Part shown: piece after piece, positions 8,347 to 17,465 of the stretch
Layout of the letters: every line of letters begins with the position of its first letter
Position numbering within the stretch: position 1 is the first letter of the stretch
Assembly: GCF_052055585.1 (NCBI RefSeq)
Contig: NZ_CP170485.1
Coordinates: 1,116,001-1,180,000, forward strand
Source of the DNA: Oceanicaulis sp052055585
GTDB lineage: Bacteria > Pseudomonadota > Alphaproteobacteria > Caulobacterales > Maricaulaceae
Length of the DNA: 64,000 bases
Direction of reading: 5' to 3'
Made by a program: the position numbers and the translations under genes
Notes under the pieces: model-generated
Seen by the model: only the letters and a program-made list of their open reading frames with translations
Database searches by the model: none
Told to the model about the DNA's origin: nothing

Positions 8347-9797
8347 TGGCGCATTCCGCTTTTATCTCGGGACAATGGGTGTCGGGCGGCGGCGCCGCGA
8401 TCAGCTCGCATGACCCGGCGACCGGCGATACGGTCTGGACCGGTCAGAGCGCCACGCCTGAGGTCGTGAAAGAAGCCTTTGGCGCTGCCCGCGCGGCTTT
8501 CGCTGACTGGGCGCTGACGCCGTATGACGAGCGCCGCGCCGTGGTTGAAGCCTATGGCGAGATCGTCAAGGCGGAAGCCGATCACATCGCCCAGCTGATC
8601 AGCCGTGAGACTGGCAAGCCGCGCTGGGAAACCGTCGGCGAGGCGGGCGCCATGGCGGCCAAGGTGGGCGTTTCCATCGCCGCGCATGACGAGCGTGCGG
8701 GCCGCAAGGTCACCGAAACCGAGTTTGGCGAAGCCGTGCTCGACCACAAGCCGCTGGGCGTGATGTTCGTCCTCGGCCCGTACAATTTCCCCGGCCATCT
8801 GCCGAACGGTCACATCATTCCGGCGCTGCTGGCGGGCAACACCGTGGTGTTCAAGCCGTCCGAGCTGACCCCGGCGGTTGGTGAGTTCATGGTCCAGTGC
8901 TGGGAGAAGGCGGGCCTGCCCGCCGGCGTGCTCAATCTGGTTCAGGGCGCGCGCGAAACCGGCGCCGCAGCGCTGGATGACGCCGAGCTTGATGGCGTGC
9001 TGTTTACAGGCAGCTGGAACACGGGCGCTTTCATTCACAAGAAGTTTGCGGGCCGCACGGGCGTGCAGCTGGCGCTGGAAATGGGCGGCAACAATCCGCT
9101 CGTCGTCTGGGACGCCGCCGATGCCGATGCCGCCGCCCGCATCGCTGTCCTGTCGAGCTACATCACCTCTGGTCAGCGCTGCTCCTGCGCGCGTCGCCTG
9201 ATCCTGCCCAAGGGCGCGGCGGGCGATGCGGTGGTTGATCACCTCGTTGAGATGATCGGCAAGCTCAGCGTCAATGTCTGGAACGCTGATCCCGAGCCCT
9301 TCATGGGACCGCTGGTATCCGCTCAGGCGGCGGCGCATGTGCTCAAGGCGCAGGATGATCTGATTGCGCTGGGCGCCAAGCCGATCGTGAAAGCCGAGCG
9401 TATGGCGCTGGGTGACGCGTTCGTCAGCCCCGGTTTTCTGGATGTGGACGGCGTAGACACGCCGGACGAGGAAGTCTTCGGCCCGCTTCTGCAAGTGCGC
9501 CGGGCGGACAGCTTTGAAGCCGCGCTCAAGGAAGCCAATAACACGGCCTACGGATTGTCTGCGGGCCTCGTGTCTGACTCTGAAGAGCTGTGGAAGCAGT
9601 TCTGGGCGGGCAGCCGCGCCGGCATCGTGAACCGCAACCGTCCGACGCCGGGCGCCGCCTCCACCATGCCGTTTGGCGGTCCGGGCCAGTCGGGCAATCT
9701 GCGTCCGAGCGCCTATTACGCTGCAGACTATGTGGCCTATCCGGTCGCAACCCAGGCGGCGGCGACGGTCGAGAAAATGCCGGTCAAAGGGCTCTAG
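8346..9797 (+). CDS. astD: N-succinylglutamate 5-semialdehyde dehydrogenase
   Basis: NAD-dependent aldehyde dehydrogenase that oxidises succinylglutamic semialdehyde to succinylglutamate, the fourth step of the AST pathway. The 483-residue protein has the NAD-site FTGSWNTG, the general-base Glu 245 in LALEMGGNNP, and the nucleophile Cys 279 in SGQRCSCARR; the substrate-pocket segment GPYNFPGHLPNGHIIPAL is the AstD form. It overlaps astA by one base and is followed three bases later by astB. A second AST step, the AstC transaminase, is needed to make its substrate and is not in the window. Confidence 0.95.
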   Translation: MAHSAFISGQWVSGGGAAISSHDPATGDTVWTGQSATPEVVKEAFGAARAAFADWALTPYDERRAVVEAYGEIVKAEADHIAQLISRETGKPRWETVGEAGAMAAKVGVSIAAHDERAGRKVTETEFGEAVLDHKPLGVMFVLGPYNFPGHLPNGHIIPALLAGNTVVFKPSELTPAVGEFMVQCWEKAGLPAGVLNLVQGARETGAAALDDAELDGVLFTGSWNTGAFIHKKFAGRTGVQLALEMGGNNPLVVWDAADADAAARIAVLSSYITSGQRCSCARRLILPKGAAGDAVVDHLVEMIGKLSVNVWNADPEPFMGPLVSAQAAAHVLKAQDDLIALGAKPIVKAERMALGDAFVSPGFLDVDGVDTPDEEVFGPLLQVRRADSFEAALKEANNTAYGLSAGLVSDSEELWKQFWAGSRAGIVNRNRPTPGAASTMPFGGPGQSGNLRPSAYYAADYVAYPVATQAAATVEKMPVKGL

Positions 9798-9800
9798 GTC

Positions 9801-11150
9801 ATGAGCGCGGTGGAAGCCAATTTCGACGGTCTTGTCGGCCCGACCCATAATTATGGCGGGCTCGCGCCGGGTAATCTGGCGAGCGCCAAAAACTCCGGCT
9901 CCATTGCTGCCCCTCGTGCGGGCGTGTTGGAAGGGCTGGCCAAGGCCAAAGGCCTGGCCGATGCCGGTCTGGTGCAGGGCGTGCTGCCGCCGCAGGAGCG
10001 TCCCTTTATTCCGCAGCTCAAGGCGCTTGGCTTTTCCGGTTCCAATGACGGCGCAATCTGGGAAGCGGCCTACAAGGCGCAGCCTGCGCTGGCGCTGAAC
10101 ATGCTGTCGGCCAGCTCCATGTGGGCGGCGAATGCGGCGACGGTCAGCCCGAGCGCGGATACGGCGGATGGCCGTCTTCACTTCACGCCCGCCAATCTGC
10201 TGACGGCGTTGCACCGCTCCATCGAGGGAGAGCAGACCCGCCGCGCTCTGTCTGCGATCTTTCCCGATGCGGCGCACTTTGCCGTGCATGACACGCTGCC
10301 CTATCAGTCCGCCTTCGCCGATGAGGGCGCGGCCAACCATGTGCGGCTCTGCGCGGAACATGGCGCGGAAGGCGTCGAGATTTTCGTTCATGGCCGGGAT
10401 GCGTTTGAAGCCTGGGACGGCAAGTTCCCGGCCCGTCAGACCTTGCAGGCGTGTGAAGCGGTGGAGCGCCGCCATGGCCTGAAAGGCGAACGCACTGTCC
10501 ATATCCGCCAGTCGCGCAAGGCGATCGAGGCGGGCGCCTTCCATAATGACGTGGTCTGCGTCGGGACCGGCCCGGTCCTGTTTTTCCACGAGCATGCCTT
10601 TGAGGACAAAGCCGCAGCGCTTGCCGCGATCCGCAAGGCCGCGGACGGTCTTTTCGAGCCGGTCTTTGTTGAAGTCCCCGACGCCGAAGTGCCGCTTGAA
10701 GACGCCATCACGTCTTATCTCTTCAACTCCCAGCTTCTGATCTGGCCGGGCGAGAGCCGTCAGGTTCTGGTGGCGCCGAAAGAGACCGAAGAGACCGCCT
10801 CCACCAACGCCTATTGCCAGCGCCTTGTGGACGGCAATACGCCCATCGGCGCGGTGAAGTTCGCGGATGTGCGTCAGTCCATGCGCAATGGCGGCGGGCC
10901 GGCCTGCCTGCGCTTGCGCGTGGTGCTGACCGAGGCCGAGCGTCAGGCCGTCAATCCCAAAGTGATGATGGATGACGCGCTTTATGCGCAGCTGACGGCT
11001 TGGGCGAACACGCATTATCGCGAAGCCATGGCGCCGGGCGATCTGGGCGACCCGGCCCTGGTGGATGAAAGCCGGCAGGCGCTGGATGCCCTGACCGGCA
11101 TTCTGGGGCTGGGATCAGACTTCTATCCCTTCCAGCGCGAAGGCGTCTGA
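9801..11150 (+). CDS. astB: N-succinylarginine dihydrolase
   Basis: Hydrolyses N2-succinylarginine to succinylornithine, CO2 and two ammonia, the second AST step. The 449-residue protein begins with the family signature NFDGLVGPTHNYGGL and carries His 248 (in AFHNDVV) and Cys 369 (in NGGGPACLRL), matching the catalytic His and Cys of the amidinotransferase-like AstB fold. It is the last gene of the operon, three bases after astD and just before a terminator. A long frame on the opposite strand across this gene is a codon-bias shadow. Confidence 0.96.
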   Translation: MSAVEANFDGLVGPTHNYGGLAPGNLASAKNSGSIAAPRAGVLEGLAKAKGLADAGLVQGVLPPQERPFIPQLKALGFSGSNDGAIWEAAYKAQPALALNMLSASSMWAANAATVSPSADTADGRLHFTPANLLTALHRSIEGEQTRRALSAIFPDAAHFAVHDTLPYQSAFADEGAANHVRLCAEHGAEGVEIFVHGRDAFEAWDGKFPARQTLQACEAVERRHGLKGERTVHIRQSRKAIEAGAFHNDVVCVGTGPVLFFHEHAFEDKAAALAAIRKAADGLFEPVFVEVPDAEVPLEDAITSYLFNSQLLIWPGESRQVLVAPKETEETASTNAYCQRLVDGNTPIGAVKFADVRQSMRNGGGPACLRLRVVLTEAERQAVNPKVMMDDALYAQLTAWANTHYREAMAPGDLGDPALVDESRQALDALTGILGLGSDFYPFQREGV

Positions 11151-11152
11151 AA

Positions 11153-11186
11153 ACAAAAACCCCGGCGCTGGCGCCGGGGTTATCTT
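11153..11186. terminator. Bidirectional terminator between astB and the crystallin gene
   Basis: A 9-bp stem CCCCGGCGC/GCGCCGGGG (11160-11168 with 11171-11179), with an A-rich run on its left side and TTATCTTTT on the right. It can serve both the astB operon on plus and the convergent minus-strand gene. Confidence 0.85.
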
Positions 11187-11203
11187 TTGCCTGATGGGCG
11201 GGG

Positions 11204-12130
11204 TTAGCGCACGCAGAGCACGTCCACGAGGGCTTCATTGCCCTGAACCGTCCGGCGCTCAGAGATGGACCACACCGAGCCCCTTGCGCGTTCAACACCG
11301 TAATGAACGGCGCGGTTCATGCCGCTGGCGCGGCACAGCGCGTCGGCTTCCTGATCGCCACAGCGGCCATAGCTGCGGCTGTCGCAGGCGGAAATGGCGT
11401 AGCCGTTTGATGTCGGGCGCGCGAAGAACACCGATTGCACGCCATTCACGCCGCCATCAATCCGGCTGGAGCCATGGCCGGGGCGGCCGGGATAGCCGTA
11501 ATCATCATTCGGACGACGTTGATTGGTCGCCGAGCTGATCTCACGGTTCAGATTGTAGGCGTTCAGGTTGCGAACATCGCGATCAATCTCGACGCAGCGA
11601 CCGCCAAAATCAGCGTGCTGGCAGAAGGTCCAGTCACCTGAGTGCACCTCGATGGACTGGGCGGCGTCGTTGAAGCCCAGCCGGTTCAGATTGCTCGTCG
11701 GTTCGATCAGCGTGACGCTGCGGCCCGAGAAGTTCGGCCCGGACCAGAGCGTGACGCCATTATCGCGGGTCCGTCCCCGGCGCCCCTGATCGTGGACGGG
11801 ACGGATCGAGCTGATCCGGTCGTTGAACGCCCATTGGGTCATGTTCGGCAGATCGGAATCGATCACCTGGCAGGAGCCGCGATAGCTGGAGTCGATGCAG
11901 ACTTCCCACTGACCGCCGCTGACCCGGATCGAGCTGGCCATATCATTGAAGTTCAGCCAGTCGAGGTTTTCCGCATCGGAGTCGATCACAACGGAGCGGC
12001 CCTGATAGTTCGGCTGATCATACAGGGTGATCGAGGGGCCGCGGCCGCGATCAGAACGCTGGGCTTCGGCAAGGTCTGCGGTCACAACGAGACCGGCCAT
12101 GGCGGCAAGCAAAACAGGGGCGAAACGCAT
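11204..12130 (-). CDS. Secreted beta/gamma-crystallin family protein
   Basis: An exported protein with four Greek-key crystallin motifs. The 308 residues begin with a signal peptide (to about AEAQ, residue 24). Domain 1 (residues 33-111) has two canonical calcium motifs of the N/D-N/D-X-X-S/T-S type, NDMASS at 62-67 and NDRISS at 103-108. Domain 2 (126-202) keeps the fold but the motifs are degenerate, NDAAQS at 154-159 and NREISS at 195-200. A further domain of about 90 residues with four Cys follows a Gly/Pro-rich linker. AGGAG lies six bases before the ATG. Calcium-binding envelope stabilisation is the known role of such bacterial proteins; the exact function here is unknown. Confidence 0.87.
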   Translation of the reverse strand: MRFAPVLLAAMAGLVVTADLAEAQRSDRGRGPSITLYDQPNYQGRSVVIDSDAENLDWLNFNDMASSIRVSGGQWEVCIDSSYRGSCQVIDSDLPNMTQWAFNDRISSIRPVHDQGRRGRTRDNGVTLWSGPNFSGRSVTLIEPTSNLNRLGFNDAAQSIEVHSGDWTFCQHADFGGRCVEIDRDVRNLNAYNLNREISSATNQRRPNDDYGYPGRPGHGSSRIDGGVNGVQSVFFARPTSNGYAISACDSRSYGRCGDQEADALCRASGMNRAVHYGVERARGSVWSISERRTVQGNEALVDVLCVR

Positions 12131-12231
12131 ATCAGTCTCCTAATGACCAGATCAGACTATGCCCTGGTTTATGAGCCGTCCAACCTGAACCGGGACTGAA
12201 AGTGATTTCGCCCCTATGTTCATACAAGGCT

Positions 12232-14001
12232 TTAATAGCCTTGGGCGTTTCCGTCCTTGCGCATCTCGCTGGCGCCATGGAGCACCCCGGTTTCGCGATC
12301 ACGCCAGATGGCCTGATAGCCGCCAAAGCCGCCATCGGATGCGCCGATCACATGGCCCCGCGCTTCCAGCGCCGCGCGGACCTCTGCGGGCACGCCGCTT
12401 TCAAGATGCACCACGCCTACGCCCGCGGTTTCACCTGCAGCGCCGGTTTCAGAAGTCGAGCCTTCATGGCGCCAGCGCGCGGCGTCGCCGGCTTCCTGAA
12501 CGTTCAGACCGAAATCGATGATGTTGGAGACGATCTGCACATGACCCTGGGGCTGCATGCCGCCGCCCATCAGGCCAAAGCTCATCACGCCATCGCCGTC
12601 CTGGGTGATCATTGCGGGGATGATGGTGTGGAAGGGACGCTTGCCGGGCGCGTAGACATTGGGGTGGTTCGGATCGAGGCTGAACAGCTCGCCCCGGTCC
12701 TGGAACATGAAGCCCAAGCCGTCGGCCACAAGGCCCGAGCCCATGCCGCGGAAGTTCGACTGGATCAGCGAGACCATCATGCCGTTGCCGTCTGCGACAG
12801 TGAGATAGGTGGTGTCGCCATCCTCCAGGATCGCCGGGTCGCCATGGGTGACGCTTTCCATCGCCTGATCCATGGAGATGAGCGCACGGCGCTGGTCGGC
12901 GTACTCCTCGCTCAACAGGGCCTCGACCGGGGCCGGAGCAAAGTCGGGATCGGCATAAAAGCGGGCGCGGTCTTCAAAGGCCAGACGCTTGGCCTCGATC
13001 TGCAGGTGCAGGGCCTCGGCGCTCATGAACCCCATCGATGCGAGGTCATACTCTTCAAGGATCTGCAGCATTTGAAGCGCTGCGATGCCCTGACCCTGGG
13101 GCGGCAGTTCCCATACGTCATAGCCGCGATAATTGACGCTGACCGGCTCTACCCATTCCGAACGGTGGTTGGCGAGGTCCTCATAGCGGATCCAGCCGCC
13201 AATACGTTGCATATAGGCGTCAATGGTGCGGGCGATCTCGCCTTCATAGAAAGCGTCGCGACCGCCCTCGGCGATCTGGCGCAAGGTGTTGGCGAGATCG
13301 GGATTGCGGAAGATCTCGCCTTCGCGCGGGGCATCGCCATCTTCAGTGAGATAGGTGGCGCGGGCATTGTCGAACTCCTCGAACTGGCCTTGCTCGAACC
13401 GGTTCTGGAAGATCGACATGTTGCGATCCCAGTAATAGGCGATCGTCTGGGTGAGGGGGAAACCCTCCTCGGCATAGCGAATGGTGGGCGCCAGCACCTC
13501 ATCCATCGGCATGTGCCCAAAGCGCTCATGCAGCGTGTACCAGCCATCCACCGTGCCGGGGACGGAGACCGGCATGGCGCCCAGCGGAGGGATGGCCCCG
13601 TCTTCGCCGACGGTCTCGATCACCGCGTCATAGCTCAAGCCCATGGGCGAGCGACCAGCGCCGTTCAGGCCATAGACCTGACGGGTTTCAGGATCATAGA
13701 CGATGACAAAAATGTCGCCGCCCATGCCGTTGCCGGTCGGCTCCATCAAGCCGAGCGCGGCGTTCGCGGCGATGGCGGCGTCCACTGCGTTGCCGCCTGA
13801 CTTGAGGATGTCGAGGGCCACCTGGGTCGCCAGCGGGTGGGCCGTGGCGGCCATGCCATGGACCGCCGTCACCGGGGAGCGGGTCGCGAAGTGATCGCCG
13901 CTCACCCGATCGCCGGGATAGAAGTCCTGTGCGCCCGCGGACGCTCCGAATTCGCTAAAGGCCATGGCGGCCACCATTCCGGCTGCGGCGATCTTGTTCA
14001 T
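12232..14001 (-). CDS. ggt: Gamma-glutamyltransferase
   Basis: Periplasmic Ntn-hydrolase that cleaves glutathione and other gamma-glutamyl compounds. The 589-residue precursor has a signal peptide (MNKIAAAGMVAAMAFSEFG onward), the substrate-binding GGNAVDAAIAA and MGGDIFV in the large subunit, and the autocleavage site TTYLTV with the nucleophile Thr at 397, after EDGD. The small subunit continues with the SLIQSNFRGMGSG oxyanion segment and GKRPFHT. The length is standard for the family. It is on the same strand as the AsmA gene 86 bases upstream, and about 100 bases ahead of the crystallin gene. Confidence 0.95.
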   Translation of the reverse strand: MNKIAAAGMVAAMAFSEFGASAGAQDFYPGDRVSGDHFATRSPVTAVHGMAATAHPLATQVALDILKSGGNAVDAAIAANAALGLMEPTGNGMGGDIFVIVYDPETRQVYGLNGAGRSPMGLSYDAVIETVGEDGAIPPLGAMPVSVPGTVDGWYTLHERFGHMPMDEVLAPTIRYAEEGFPLTQTIAYYWDRNMSIFQNRFEQGQFEEFDNARATYLTEDGDAPREGEIFRNPDLANTLRQIAEGGRDAFYEGEIARTIDAYMQRIGGWIRYEDLANHRSEWVEPVSVNYRGYDVWELPPQGQGIAALQMLQILEEYDLASMGFMSAEALHLQIEAKRLAFEDRARFYADPDFAPAPVEALLSEEYADQRRALISMDQAMESVTHGDPAILEDGDTTYLTVADGNGMMVSLIQSNFRGMGSGLVADGLGFMFQDRGELFSLDPNHPNVYAPGKRPFHTIIPAMITQDGDGVMSFGLMGGGMQPQGHVQIVSNIIDFGLNVQEAGDAARWRHEGSTSETGAAGETAGVGVVHLESGVPAEVRAALEARGHVIGASDGGFGGYQAIWRDRETGVLHGASEMRKDGNAQGY

Positions 14002-14086
14002 CAGCTTGCTCCCCGAGTGTGGGGGCGGACGTCGAGGCCCGCCCGTTCGGGGGCAGTAGATAAGCCGCAGCCAGAGGGATCAAGGC

Positions 14087-16114
14087 CTAGTTCGGCTGCT
14101 CGCCACCTTCTTCCTCGTCCGGGGCGTCTTCCTCGGGCTGGTTGCGGTTGTTGTTCAGGAGCTGCCCGAACAGGCCGCGCACCACGTCTTCAGGAGAGGT
14201 TGGAGCATCCTCTTCGCCCTCGCTGTCACCCGATTGGCGCAGCAGGCGCCCGGCTTGCTGGCTGAGCAGGTTGCGCGCCACCGCCTCGAAATCGATGCGA
14301 GCAGAGACGCTGTTGAAGCCGCCTTCAAGGCGGACCGGCACTTCAAGGCCGCGCAGGTCCAGCTGGCCGCCCTGACCGGTCAGCGACTGAACGGCGCGCG
14401 GGGTGAGGCGGTAGTCAATGTTCTGGGCGCCCAGATCAATGCGGCCATCGCCGAGCACGCGCAGCAGCGGGCTGAGCATCTGCAGGTCCTGATTGGTGAC
14501 GACGCCATTGGTGACCGTGAAGCTGCCGCCCAGGGTGGAGAAGTCGGTCTGTTCGGTTTCGGCAAAGGCGGTCGGCAGGGCGCGGTTTTGCAGCGCCGTC
14601 TGCACGGTGCGGATCATCTGGGCGAGGTTCACCCCCTTGATCGCGCCGTCATTGAAGCCGAACTGACCGCTGCCGGAGAGGGAGTTCATGATCGCTGCAG
14701 GGCTCGCGCCGCTGGCGGTCAGGTCCACGCTGAAGCCGCCATCCCCGATCAGCCGGTCAAACTCGGCCGCAGCGATCAGGAAGGGCTGGGCTTCCAGCGC
14801 ATCCAGCGTGGCGTTGAAGGAGAAGCTGGGCGTGTTGGAGCGCGCGTTGATCACGGCGATCGCTTCACCCGTACCGCCATAGAGCTGGAACCGGTTCAGG
14901 CGCGCGGTCATGCGTCCCTGGTCCACGGTGACGAGCGCGGTGACATCACTGACCTCAATATCGCGCGCCTTCAGCTCGTCAGCCCGGATGGTCAGTTCTG
15001 AATCCAGCGTCCGCAGCGGCGCCAGATCAATCGGTTCATCGCTCCATTGCGATACGCCTGAATTGGCGCCGGTGCGGTTCGCTTCAGGCGCGCTGTCAGC
15101 GGGGATGTAAGGCGTGAGGTTCAGCATGGCGGTGCTGAGCTCGCCAGTGATGCGCGGGCGCGCGCCGGCATAGTTCAGCGTCATCGCGCCCTGAGCGTTG
15201 ATATCGTCAAAGCTGATGCGCGCATCCCGCAAGCGCACCACGCCAGGCTCGCCGGAGACGGCCGAGCGGGCGCTGAACTGACGGAAGATGTCGCCATCAG
15301 GCAGGTCCGAGCCGAGATAACGCGCCAGCGCCCGCAGAGGCAGGGTGACGTCCATATCCCCGTCAAAGGCCAGCTCGGTGCTTTCCAGAAAGCGGCCTTC
15401 CAGGCTGAGGTCGGCGAGGGGGCCGTTCAGCGTGGTCGAGAAGGCCGTCTCCTGACCTTCGAAAAAGCCACGCAGCGAGGCCAGCTCGGCGTTGAAATTC
15501 ATGGGGCGGCCATCCGCTTCAAACGAGCCGCGCAGGCGCACCGGCTGATCCACCGAGGGCAGGTCGATGGACAGGTCCAGCGCATCAAACCGCCGGGTCT
15601 GCGAGCCGTCATCAAAACTGACAGAGCCGTTCTCGATGCGCACATCGCCGAAGCTCGCTTCAAAGGGCAGGGCGCCGGGCTGGCGGACGAAGCCTTCATC
15701 CGGCGTGGACTGCGCGACCTGTTCGGTATTGTCGCCAAAGGTCCAGTTATTGCCGCGCGCATTGGTCTGCAGGCGGATCACCGGATCAACCAGCACGAAT
15801 TCCTCGATCTCGATCTGGCGCTGCAGAAGCGGGATCAGCGCCACCGAAACCCGCATTTCCTGCATTTGCGCGAAGGGCTCGTCGCCAAAGCCCGGCGCGT
15901 TGGCGATGCGGGCGTCCCGGGCGCGAACCTGCAATTGCGGCAGGACCTGCAGCCGGATATCGCCTGCAAGGCTGACTTCACGGCCGAGCGCCTCTTGCGC
16001 GGCGGTCTCTGTGCGTTCGCGGATCAGGTCGGTGGGGATGAGGGCGGGCGCCAGAACGGCGACGCCGATCACAAGGGCGACAAGGACCAGGAGGGCGATG
16101 AGTAGACGGCGCAT
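14087..16114 (-). CDS. AsmA family inner-membrane-anchored protein
   Basis: An envelope-biogenesis protein of the AsmA/bridge-like lipid-transfer group, anchored in the inner membrane and extending into the periplasm. The 675 residues start with one transmembrane helix (LLIALLVLVALVIGVAVLAPALI), then the AsmA N-terminal repeats (ALGREVSLAGDIRLQVLPQLQ) and the AsmA C-terminal domain (SLSGSGQFGFNDGAIKGVNLAQM, split here at GFND). An acidic tail ends the protein. The frame runs on to 16516, but ATG 16114 is preceded by AGGAG at eight bases and begins the membrane anchor, so I used it. Divergent from the M48 protease. Confidence 0.9.
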   Translation of the reverse strand: MRRLLIALLVLVALVIGVAVLAPALIPTDLIRERTETAAQEALGREVSLAGDIRLQVLPQLQVRARDARIANAPGFGDEPFAQMQEMRVSVALIPLLQRQIEIEEFVLVDPVIRLQTNARGNNWTFGDNTEQVAQSTPDEGFVRQPGALPFEASFGDVRIENGSVSFDDGSQTRRFDALDLSIDLPSVDQPVRLRGSFEADGRPMNFNAELASLRGFFEGQETAFSTTLNGPLADLSLEGRFLESTELAFDGDMDVTLPLRALARYLGSDLPDGDIFRQFSARSAVSGEPGVVRLRDARISFDDINAQGAMTLNYAGARPRITGELSTAMLNLTPYIPADSAPEANRTGANSGVSQWSDEPIDLAPLRTLDSELTIRADELKARDIEVSDVTALVTVDQGRMTARLNRFQLYGGTGEAIAVINARSNTPSFSFNATLDALEAQPFLIAAAEFDRLIGDGGFSVDLTASGASPAAIMNSLSGSGQFGFNDGAIKGVNLAQMIRTVQTALQNRALPTAFAETEQTDFSTLGGSFTVTNGVVTNQDLQMLSPLLRVLGDGRIDLGAQNIDYRLTPRAVQSLTGQGGQLDLRGLEVPVRLEGGFNSVSARIDFEAVARNLLSQQAGRLLRQSGDSEGEEDAPTSPEDVVRGLFGQLLNNNRNQPEEDAPDEEEGGEQPN

Positions 16115-16283
16115 GAGGTGACTCCTGAGCGTGCAAGTGCGGCGGCGACCTGGCTGAGCTTGCGGAATTCCCGCGATCAGCGACAATGATTTACCATATC
16201 GCTCAGCTTGACCCCAGCCGGTAACGGAGGGTGTTGGCGATTTCATGGCGAAACGGCCTGAAAGCAGTAACAGGGGACGATCT

Positions 16284-17078
16284 ATGACCGAGGACGAACT
16301 CAACGCCTTGCCGCGTGTCACCATGGGGCGGCGTGAATTGCTGGTGGGCCTGGCGGCCGGCACGGTCTTCCCGCTGGCGGGGTGCGCCACCGATGGCGGC
16401 GGACTGGGCGCGGCCCTTGTGTCTGACGCCCAGATCATGCAGGCCTCACAGGCGGCGTGGGAGCAGGCGCGCCAGCAGGAGCGCATCAGCCAGGACCGCA
16501 CCCTGAACAACACCATTCGCCGTGTGGGTCAGCGCATCGTGCCCGCCTCGGGCATGACCCAGTATGAGTGGGAGTTCGTGGTCTTTGATTCAGACCAGCA
16601 GAACGCCTGGGTTCTGCCGGGCGGCAAGGTCGCCTTCTATCGCGGCATTCTTGAAACCATGAGCAATGACGATCAGGTCGCGACCGTCATGGGCCATGAG
16701 GTCGCCCACCTCAGCCGCAATCACGCCGCTCAGCGCGCGCGTCAGCAGGCGACCGCCGGTCTGGGGCTGGCTGTGGTCAATGCAGGCCTCGGGGCGGCGA
16801 ACGTCCAGAACATCGACACCTGGTCCGGCATTCTGGGCACCGGCGTGACCTATGGCGTGCTCTTGCCCTATTCGCGCCAGCATGAGCTGGAAGCGGATAT
16901 TCTGGGCGTGGATTACATGGCCCGCGCGGGCTATCGCCCGTCCGAAGCGCTGGAGTTCTGGCGCGCCAAATCGGCCCAGAATGCGCGCCGCCCGGTGGAG
17001 TTCATGTCCACCCACCCGTCCGACTCCACACGCATTGAAAACCTGCAGCGGCACATCGCCGAGCAGGGTTATGCCTAG
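16284..17078 (+). CDS. M48 family metalloprotease lipoprotein
   Basis: A zinc protease of the M48/BepA-LoiP group acting in the periplasm on envelope proteins. In the 264-residue protein the zinc motif is HEVAH with H138, E139 and H142, and the third ligand Glu lies in RQHELEADILG. The N-terminus has a lipobox, PLAGC, preceded by GRRELLVGLA, which resembles a twin-arginine signal. ATG 16284 has AGGGGA seven bases upstream, whereas the upstream in-frame ATG 16245 has nothing. No TPR domain follows, unlike BepA. It is divergent from asmA and ends about 110 bases before tRNA-His. Confidence 0.92.
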   Translation: MTEDELNALPRVTMGRRELLVGLAAGTVFPLAGCATDGGGLGAALVSDAQIMQASQAAWEQARQQERISQDRTLNNTIRRVGQRIVPASGMTQYEWEFVVFDSDQQNAWVLPGGKVAFYRGILETMSNDDQVATVMGHEVAHLSRNHAAQRARQQATAGLGLAVVNAGLGAANVQNIDTWSGILGTGVTYGVLLPYSRQHELEADILGVDYMARAGYRPSEALEFWRAKSAQNARRPVEFMSTHPSDSTRIENLQRHIAEQGYA

Positions 17079-17191
17079 GGGGCTGACCACGGGTGTACAA
17101 AGCGCAGAAACGGGTCTTGCGCGCCGCCGCGCCCGGCGCTAGTTTCCGCGCCCTGTCGTGAGGGCTCCGGCCCCGACAGGGCGCAAAGCGT

Positions 17192-17268
17192 GCCGCCTTA
17201 GCTCAGTTGGTTAGAGCGCTAGATTGTGGATCTAGAGGTCTCCCGTTCGAACCGGGAAGGCGGTACCA
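17192..17268 (+). tRNA. tRNA-His (GTG)
   Basis: A 77-nt cloverleaf with encoded CCA. The anticodon GTG is at 17226-17228 in a CTAGA/TCTAG stem. The acceptor is GCCGCCT paired with AGGCGGT, giving a G1-U72 pair, discriminator A73, and T at position -1. The usual G-1:C73 identity pair of tRNA-His is therefore absent, a trait known in a large clade of alphaproteobacteria. Confidence 0.95.
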
Positions 17269-17465
17269 TCTTCTCTCTGAAAACGATTTCAGCGTGACAT
17301 GCACGATTCGCCTCTTGAGCGAATTGTGATTTTCAAGCCGTTGTTCCAACAGCGCTTATTGGACTGATCCACAGTTTCCGCCCAAATCGTTAACGCGAGG
17401 TCTTGTGCCTTAGCCGTTTTCCGACACCATATTTTTCTACGCGAATCTCCAGCCATGAGGCGGAT
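17269..17465. other. Intergenic stretch after tRNA-His
   Basis: About 200 bases with no gene. It is more AT-rich than its surroundings and should hold the promoter of the next gene. It contains one isolated GTTAAC half-site near 17390 but no second half at the CtrA spacing. Confidence 0.5.

Noticed and set aside
8070..11015. A 981-codon open frame on the minus strand opposite astA/astD/astB
   Set aside because: It lies fully antisense to three well-supported genes and shows no domain; long antisense frames follow from high GC at third positions.
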